A stretch of 10,824 bases of DNA from Porphyrobacter sp. (lineage in GTDB: Bacteria; Pseudomonadota; Alphaproteobacteria; Sphingomonadales; Sphingomonadaceae). How positions within the stretch are numbered: position 1 is the stretch's first letter; each line of letters begins with the position of its first letter. Below, piece by piece: positions 6,910 through 10,824 of this stretch. The notes beneath the pieces were generated by a model that did no database searches, was not told where the DNA came from, and saw only the letters and a list, made by a program, of their open reading frames with translations. The position numbers and the translations under genes are program-made. The stretch is from positions 1 to 10,824 of the forward strand of contig JAGKSZ010000072.1 in assembly GCA_018991295.1 (NCBI GenBank), given 5' to 3'.

Positions 6910-7011
6910 AAGGGGGCGCGATGTAGGCGCTGGACGGGCAAAAAGCGAGGGCCTTTGCGAATTGGCCGCGCAGGCTTAACGTTGACACCGGGCACAGGGA
7001 AGCACGGGCGC
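6910..7011. promoter_or_regulatory. Divergent intergenic region between smpB and the deacylase gene
   Basis: These 102 bp must hold the 5' regions of both genes, unless smpB is read from farther upstream. A TTGACA (6982-6987) looks like a plus-strand -35, but a -10 at normal spacing would leave no room before the ATG at 7012 and none is visible. A single TTAAC (6976-6980) matches one CtrA half-site without the second half at the usual spacing. AGGGAA (6996-7001), 10 nt before the ATG, is the likely ribosome binding site for the deacylase. Promoter positions are not resolved. Confidence 0.4.
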
Positions 7012-8076
7012 ATGACACCAGCAGAGCCGTTCATCATCGCCGGTCAATCGATTGCGCCGGGCACGGCGTGCGATGTCGCCTTTCCGATCACCACGCTGGC
7101 CACCGGCACCACGTCCTCGCTGGCGGTGCGCGTGCTGCATGGGCACCGCCCCGGCCCGGCGGTGTTCGTGAGCGCCGCAATCCACGGCGACGAAATCATC
7201 GGCACAGCCGTAGTCCAGCGGCTGGCGCAGCAACTCAGGCCCGAAGCGCTGGCAGGCACAGTGCTGCTGGTGCCGGTTGCCAACATCTTCGGCTTCATCA
7301 CCCATTCGCGCTACCTGCCCGACCGGCGCGATCTGAATCGCTCCTTTCCGGGCAGCGCAGGCGGATCGCTCGCCGGGCAGCTCGCCCATGTGTTCTACCG
7401 CGAGGTGGTGGCGCGCTGCACGCTTGGGATCGACATCCATTCGGCCGCGATCCACCGCTACAACCTGCCGCAAATTCGCATTGCGGCGGGCAACCGCCGG
7501 CTGGTGGAGCTGGCAATGGCATTTGGCGCGCCAGTCATCATCGAAAGCCCCTTGCGCGATGGATCCTTGCGCGATCTTGCCGAGCAGAAGGGCGTGGACA
7601 TGCTGCTGCTGGAAGCGGGTGAGGCCTTGCGGTTTGACCGCCTCTCGATCGAGACCGGGGTCGAGGGGGTAACGCGTGTGCTCGCCCATCTGGGCATGAT
7701 CGAGGCAGATGACGGCCTCGGCGCGGTCGGCATTCCGGCGCGCGCCAACCGGACGGCATGGGTGCGCAGCCCCCGTGGCGGCGTGATGCAAGCGGTGCGC
7801 GTATCGGGCGATCCGGTGCGTGCAGGCGATGTGCTCGCCCGCGTCGCAGGCCTGTTCGGGGAAGACGCCGAGGATCTGACGAGCCCGGTGGACGGCATCG
7901 TGATCGGCCACGCCACCTTGCCGGTGGTGCATCAGGGCGACGCCCTGTTCCATATCGCGGCGATCGACCACCCTGAACGCGTCGGCGCGCAGATCGATTC
8001 GATCACCGAGGCAATCCTGGCGAGCGAACCGCATGGCAGCGCGCAGGGAATGCTGGACGAGGACGAAGTGGTATAG
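7012..8076 (+). CDS. Succinylglutamate desuccinylase/aspartoacylase-family zinc deacylase
   Basis: This 354-residue protein of the AstE/aspartoacylase superfamily (M14-like zinc hydrolases) is expected to cleave an acyl-amide bond on an amino acid or small amine; the substrate is unknown. The zinc ligands fit the family pattern: H58 and E61 in AAIHGDEIIG and H143 in DIHSA. R110 in DLNRSFPG matches the substrate-carboxylate arginine, and E201 in LLLEAGE matches the catalytic Glu. Residues from about 245 to 318 (RSPRGGVMQAV, then SPVDGIVIGH) resemble a barrel-sandwich module seen in related deacylases. No signal peptide is visible, so it is probably cytoplasmic. The frame is open back to 6499 antisense to smpB, but the ATG at 7012 has AGGGAA upstream and gives the family-typical N-terminus. 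In other bacteria related genes sit beside RimK-type ATP-grasp ligases; none is here. It is followed after 62 bp by a small secreted protein gene. Confidence 0.88.
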   Translation: MTPAEPFIIAGQSIAPGTACDVAFPITTLATGTTSSLAVRVLHGHRPGPAVFVSAAIHGDEIIGTAVVQRLAQQLRPEALAGTVLLVPVANIFGFITHSRYLPDRRDLNRSFPGSAGGSLAGQLAHVFYREVVARCTLGIDIHSAAIHRYNLPQIRIAAGNRRLVELAMAFGAPVIIESPLRDGSLRDLAEQKGVDMLLLEAGEALRFDRLSIETGVEGVTRVLAHLGMIEADDGLGAVGIPARANRTAWVRSPRGGVMQAVRVSGDPVRAGDVLARVAGLFGEDAEDLTSPVDGIVIGHATLPVVHQGDALFHIAAIDHPERVGAQIDSITEAILASEPHGSAQGMLDEDEVV

Positions 8077-8123
8077 GCCCCTATCGGCTTGACCCGGAAC
8101 GACTTCTTGCGGCAGGTAGACGC

Positions 8124-8131
8124 GGAAAGGA
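8124..8131 (+). promoter_or_regulatory. Shine-Dalgarno deciding the GTG start of the small secreted protein
   Basis: GGAAAGGA lies 7 nt before GTG at 8139. It favours GTG, which gives a signal peptide, over the internal ATG at 8193, which would remove it. Confidence 0.65.
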
Positions 8132-8138
8132 TCGCCCG

Positions 8139-8504
8139 GTGCTTGCTACCCTCCTGCTGCCGCTCAGCCTGCAAGGCTCGGTGCTCGCTCAGATGAGCGA
8201 CGAGCAGTTCTGCGACGTGTTTCGCCGCAATGTCGGGGGCCTACAGCAGCCCCCCACATATCCAGTGACAGCCGCCGCGATGTCGGTCGATTGCGCCGCC
8301 AAGAAGCTTAGGGCGAACATGAAGGCCGACCTCAGCGGGCCGCCTCTTGATGTCTACGTGAACCGTTTCCTTGGAGCGGCACGCGCCGGGGTCTGCAATT
8401 TGTCGGACCCGACCATGGCCGCATTCCACAAGCGCGGCTGGAAATTCGCTTACAAGTTCGAAGGATCCGACGGCAGCGTGCAGGAGCACGTGCTCACCTG
8501 CTAG
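8139..8504 (+). CDS. Small secreted four-cysteine protein of unknown function
   Basis: I do not recognise this 121-residue protein. A GTG start with GGAAAGGA 7 nt upstream opens a short signal peptide (LATLLLPLSLQGSVLA, likely cut after A17). The mature part of about 104 residues has four cysteines (C25, C52, C86 and the terminal C121), an even number fitting two disulfides in the periplasm. The second half has an aromatic/basic stretch (AFHKRGWKFAYKFEG). No metal-binding or catalytic motif stands out. Codon use differs from the neighbours, with CTA, AGG, ACA, GGA, CCA and CGT codons that are scarce in adjacent genes, which hints at recent acquisition or low expression. It lies 62 bp after the deacylase and could share its transcript. 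Its TAG overlaps the dapA stop. The charged N-terminus usual for signal peptides is missing, so export is likely but not certain. Confidence 0.72.
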   Translation: MLATLLLPLSLQGSVLAQMSDEQFCDVFRRNVGGLQQPPTYPVTAAAMSVDCAAKKLRANMKADLSGPPLDVYVNRFLGAARAGVCNLSDPTMAAFHKRGWKFAYKFEGSDGSVQEHVLTC

Positions 8505-9382
8505 AGCACCCCCGCCGACACCAGCGCCTCGTCCACCGCGCGCTTTGCCTCGTCCGAACACTCCACCAGCGGCAGGCGCACTTCGGGCTCGATCCAGTCG
8601 TGCACGCGGGACAGCGCATATTTCACCGGTGCAGGCGAAGCGTCGGAGAACATTGCATAGTGCAGCGGGAACAGGCGGTCATTGAGCTGGCGGGCCTTTT
8701 TCAGTTCGTTGGCCGCAATCGCCTCGTGGAATTCGGCGCATAGCTTGGGCGCGACATTGGCCGTCACCGAAATGCACCCGCGCCCGCCTGCTGCGGCATG
8801 GGGCAGCCACAGCTCGTCATTGCCCGAAAGCTGACAGAACTCCCGCCCGATCCCCATACGATGATCGGCAACCCGGCTGAGATCGCCGCTTGCGTCCTTG
8901 ATGGCGATGATTCGGTCGGGATAATGGTTGACCAGCGCCACCACCGTCTCATCTTCCAGATCGGTCACGGTGCGTCCGGGCACGTTGTAAAGAACGATCG
9001 GCAGATCACTGTTTTCGGCCAGAAAGCTGAAATGGGCGATCAGCCCGCGCTGGCTTGGGCGGTTGTAATAGGGCGCAACGCACAGCCCCGCCGCTGCGCC
9101 TGCCTTGCGCGAGAAATTCATGTGCAGCAGCGCGTTGCGCGTATCGTTGGAACCGCAGCCCGCAATCACCGGCACGCGGCCCGCCGCCTGTTCTATGCAC
9201 ACCTCGATCACCCGGTGATGTTCGGCGTTCGAAAGCGTCGAGGCCTCGCCCGTGGTGCCGCAGGGGACCAGCGCGGCGCTGCCGTTGTCGATCTGCCAGT
9301 CAACCAGCCGGCGAAAGGCGGCTTCATCGAACGCCCCGCCGCGAAAAGGAGTCACCAGAGCGGGAATGGAGCCGCTGAACAT
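8501..9382 (-). CDS. dapA: 4-hydroxy-tetrahydrodipicolinate synthase
   Basis: This 293-residue TIM-barrel enzyme condenses pyruvate with aspartate semialdehyde, the first committed step to diaminopimelate and lysine. The active-site residues match E. coli DapA: Schiff-base K162 (IAIKDASGD), Y132 and R137 (LYNVPGR), T43-T44 (CGTTGE), and Y106 (APYYNRPSQ) for the tyrosine from the partner subunit. The glycine-rich GCGSNDT (75-81) is also family-typical. Length is normal. The ATG at 9382 has AGGA 8 nt upstream. A less usual detail is QRG where many homologues have QEG after the YYN.P motif. It is divergent from the lytic transglycosylase and convergent with the small secreted protein gene, sharing a CTAG that encodes both stops. 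dapA and smpB are often neighbours in alphaproteobacteria; here two plus-strand genes separate them. Confidence 0.96.
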   Translation of the reverse strand: MFSGSIPALVTPFRGGAFDEAAFRRLVDWQIDNGSAALVPCGTTGEASTLSNAEHHRVIEVCIEQAAGRVPVIAGCGSNDTRNALLHMNFSRKAGAAAGLCVAPYYNRPSQRGLIAHFSFLAENSDLPIVLYNVPGRTVTDLEDETVVALVNHYPDRIIAIKDASGDLSRVADHRMGIGREFCQLSGNDELWLPHAAAGGRGCISVTANVAPKLCAEFHEAIAANELKKARQLNDRLFPLHYAMFSDASPAPVKYALSRVHDWIEPEVRLPLVECSDEAKRAVDEALVSAGVL

Positions 9383-9480
9383 TGCCTTAGTCCTGCCTTC
9401 ATCGTTAGATACCCGGAGCAGCCGGGGCCTCTTCCCCGCTATCCCATCGTTCAGCGCCTGATAAGGAGCCGATTGGCACT
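9383..9480. promoter_or_regulatory. Divergent intergenic region between dapA and lytic transglycosylase
   Basis: These 98 bp hold the 5' regions of both genes. An inverted repeat CGGGG (9423-9427), 6-nt loop, CCCCG (9434-9438) could fold in the dapA leader; it has no T-tract. TATCTA on the minus strand (about 9405-9410) is a weak -10 candidate for dapA without a clear -35. AAGGAG (9463-9468) lies 12 nt before the transglycosylase ATG, a slightly long but usable spacing. Confidence 0.4.
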
Positions 9481-10824
9481 ATGTCCAGCATGGTCCGCAA
9501 GCTTGCCCGTTTCACCCGGATTTATGCTGCAATTCTGAGCGTGGGAACAGCAGGTCTGGCCGCAGGGCCCGCCGCCGCACAGGAATGGGGCAGCGGCAAT
9601 GATCTCGTCGCCCGCCAGCCCGGCGCGATGGACGCTGCAATCCAGCGCTGGGAGGTGCTTCAGGCCAGCCGCTCCCACACCTTTGCCGACTATGCAGGCT
9701 TCGTGCTTGCCTACCCCACCTTCCCGCGCGCCGATATCCTGCGCCTGCGGGCCGAAGCGGCGCTTGAGAACGAGGCACCTTCGCAGGCCGAATTGCTGCG
9801 CTTCTTCGATGCCAATCCGCCGCTCACCAACCCGGCCCGTGCGCGCTATGCGCTGGCGCTCGCCGCAGCGCAGCGGCCCGAAGCACCGGCCGAGGCGCGC
9901 AGGGCCTGGCGCGGGGGCACAATGGCCGATCCGGTCGAGCTGTACATCGCCGGGCTTTACGGCGCGCAATTCACGCCGGAAGATCACGCGGTGCGGATTG
10001 ATGCGCTGCTGTGGCAGGGCAAGGCCGATGCCGCCTCGCGCCAGCTGATGAACCTTGCCGAAGGTGACCGGCCGATGGCGCAGGCCCGCCTGTCGCTGCT
10101 GCGCGGGGCGCGGCCCGAACTGGCGGGGATTGCAGTGCCTGCGGGGGCCGAGGCTGATCCGGGCTATGTCTTCAACCTCGTCAAGCACCTGCGCACCAGC
10201 GGCCAGAGCGGCGAGGCCGTGCGGGTCTTTACCGCCCGGCCTGGCTTTGCCCGCCCGGCGCTTGATCCGGAAGCTTTCGTGGGTGAATTGCTCTTGCTCG
10301 CAAAGGCAGGCGGCGCACGCGATGCGGCCAGTATTGCCGGACGCACCGCCGATTTGTTCGCGCCCGGCACCGATCTGTCGGCAACCAGCTTTACCCTGCG
10401 CGACCGGCTGACCGACCTCGCCTGGCTCGGCGGCACCCGGGCGCTGTGGGATCTGGGGGACGGCACGGCTGCTGCCCCCTTGTTTGCGCTTTATGGCGAT
10501 GCCGCCAAGACCCCGCTGACCAAGGCCAAGGGCTATTTCTGGGCGGGCCGCGCGGCGCGGCAGGCGGGCGATCAGGCAGGGGCTGCGCGCTGGTTTGAAA
10601 TGGCTGCGCGCTGGCCGGATTATTACTATGGCCAGCTGGCGCTCTCGGCGCTTGGCCGAGCGATGCCGGGCTTTGCCGGCCTGCCGCAGCCCGCCATGAC
10701 TTCAGGCGAACGCGCCGAATTCGAATCCCGCCCTGTGGTGCAGGCGATCCGCGCACTCGCCAGGAACCGCCGCGACTGGCGCACCGAACGCCGCTTCTTC
10801 GAGGCGCTGGGCGATGAGGCCGAT
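9481..10824 (+). CDS. Slt-type soluble lytic transglycosylase, N-terminal part (runs off window)
   Basis: The frame is open for 448 residues to the window end. A signal peptide is clear: a basic N-terminus (MVRKLARFTR), a hydrophobic core and a likely cut after A33 (AAA|Q). The mature part is helical and alanine-rich with repeated short helices, matching the superhelical U-domain of soluble murein transglycosylases. The segment ARWFEMAARWPDYYYGQLAL (around Y381-Y383) is the typical lead-in motif before the catalytic domain. The catalytic Glu and the rest of the SLT domain lie beyond the window, so activity cannot be judged. Slt enzymes cleave peptidoglycan glycan strands to 1,6-anhydromuropeptides in the periplasm. 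The ATG at 9481 is chosen because AAGGAG is 12 nt upstream; a second ATG at 9490 would be 21 nt away. It is divergent from dapA, a pairing I recall from related genomes. Confidence 0.87.
   Translation, partial: MSSMVRKLARFTRIYAAILSVGTAGLAAGPAAAQEWGSGNDLVARQPGAMDAAIQRWEVLQASRSHTFADYAGFVLAYPTFPRADILRLRAEAALENEAPSQAELLRFFDANPPLTNPARARYALALAAAQRPEAPAEARRAWRGGTMADPVELYIAGLYGAQFTPEDHAVRIDALLWQGKADAASRQLMNLAEGDRPMAQARLSLLRGARPELAGIAVPAGAEADPGYVFNLVKHLRTSGQSGEAVRVFTARPGFARPALDPEAFVGELLLLAKAGGARDAASIAGRTADLFAPGTDLSATSFTLRDRLTDLAWLGGTRALWDLGDGTAAAPLFALYGDAAKTPLTKAKGYFWAGRAARQAGDQAGAARWFEMAARWPDYYYGQLALSALGRAMPGFAGLPQPAMTSGERAEFESRPVVQAIRALARNRRDWRTERRFFEALGDEAD

Noticed and set aside
6976..6987. TTAAC as a CtrA site and TTGACA as a -35 box
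   Set aside because: Only one CtrA half-site is present at this location, and no -10 can fit between TTGACA and the start codon.
6499..7011. Upstream extension of the deacylase by 171 codons
   Set aside because: It is antisense to smpB and unrelated to the family. The ATG at 7012 has a ribosome binding site and gives a normal N-terminus.
6976..8034. A 352-codon minus-strand frame opposite the deacylase
   Set aside because: It has no domain motifs and a composition rich in His, Arg and Ala. The plus-strand gene has intact zinc and catalytic residues.
8073..8084. ATAGG/CCTAT inverted repeat at the deacylase stop
   Set aside because: The arms are 5 bp with a 2-nt centre, too short to fold stably, and no T-tract follows.
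9451..10188. A 245-codon minus-strand frame opposite the lytic transglycosylase
   Set aside because: It is antisense to a gene with a clear signal peptide and Slt motifs.

Overview
The window is compact, GC-rich, protein-dense DNA from an alphaproteobacterium. It most likely belongs to Sphingomonadales, perhaps Erythrobacteraceae. The reasons are a full-length CckA hybrid kinase (an alphaproteobacterial cell-cycle regulator), the dapA/smpB/lytic transglycosylase neighbourhood, and the codon use. The genus is inference. Nothing in the window looks like a phage, an insertion sequence, a CRISPR array, a tRNA or an rRNA. Eight genes cover nearly everything, and no gene-free stretch exceeds about 160 bases.

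Left half, all on the minus strand and read from right to left: smpB (6909-6427), a DUF2062 membrane protein (6267-5653), cckA (5595-3079), a secreted DUF4139 protein (3002-1494), and a second, divergent DUF4139 protein (1481 to beyond base 1, so its C-terminus is cut off). Spacing suggests smpB-DUF2062-cckA may be partly cotranscribed. The two DUF4139 genes are 12 bp apart, and the Shine-Dalgarno of the second overlaps the stop of the first, so they are very probably translationally coupled.

Right half: two plus-strand genes lie between smpB and dapA, which are often adjacent in alphaproteobacteria. They are a succinylglutamate desuccinylase/aspartoacylase-type zinc deacylase (7012-8076) and a small secreted four-cysteine protein (8139-8504). 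The small gene converges on dapA (9382-8501), and the two stop codons share one CTAG. dapA is divergent from a Slt-type soluble lytic transglycosylase (9481 to beyond 10824), of which only the signal peptide and the helical N-terminal domain are present.

Themes: lysine/diaminopimelate synthesis and murein turnover (dapA, lytic transglycosylase), ribosome rescue (smpB), CtrA-pathway control (cckA), and three exported proteins of unknown function (two DUF4139 proteins and the small cysteine protein). The items most worth a second look are the DUF4139 pair next to cckA, the two genes between dapA and smpB, the unrecognised secreted cysteine protein with atypical codon use, and a perfect 16-bp GC palindrome just upstream of the TTG-initiated cckA. 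I did not find convincing evidence of a wholly new multi-gene system.
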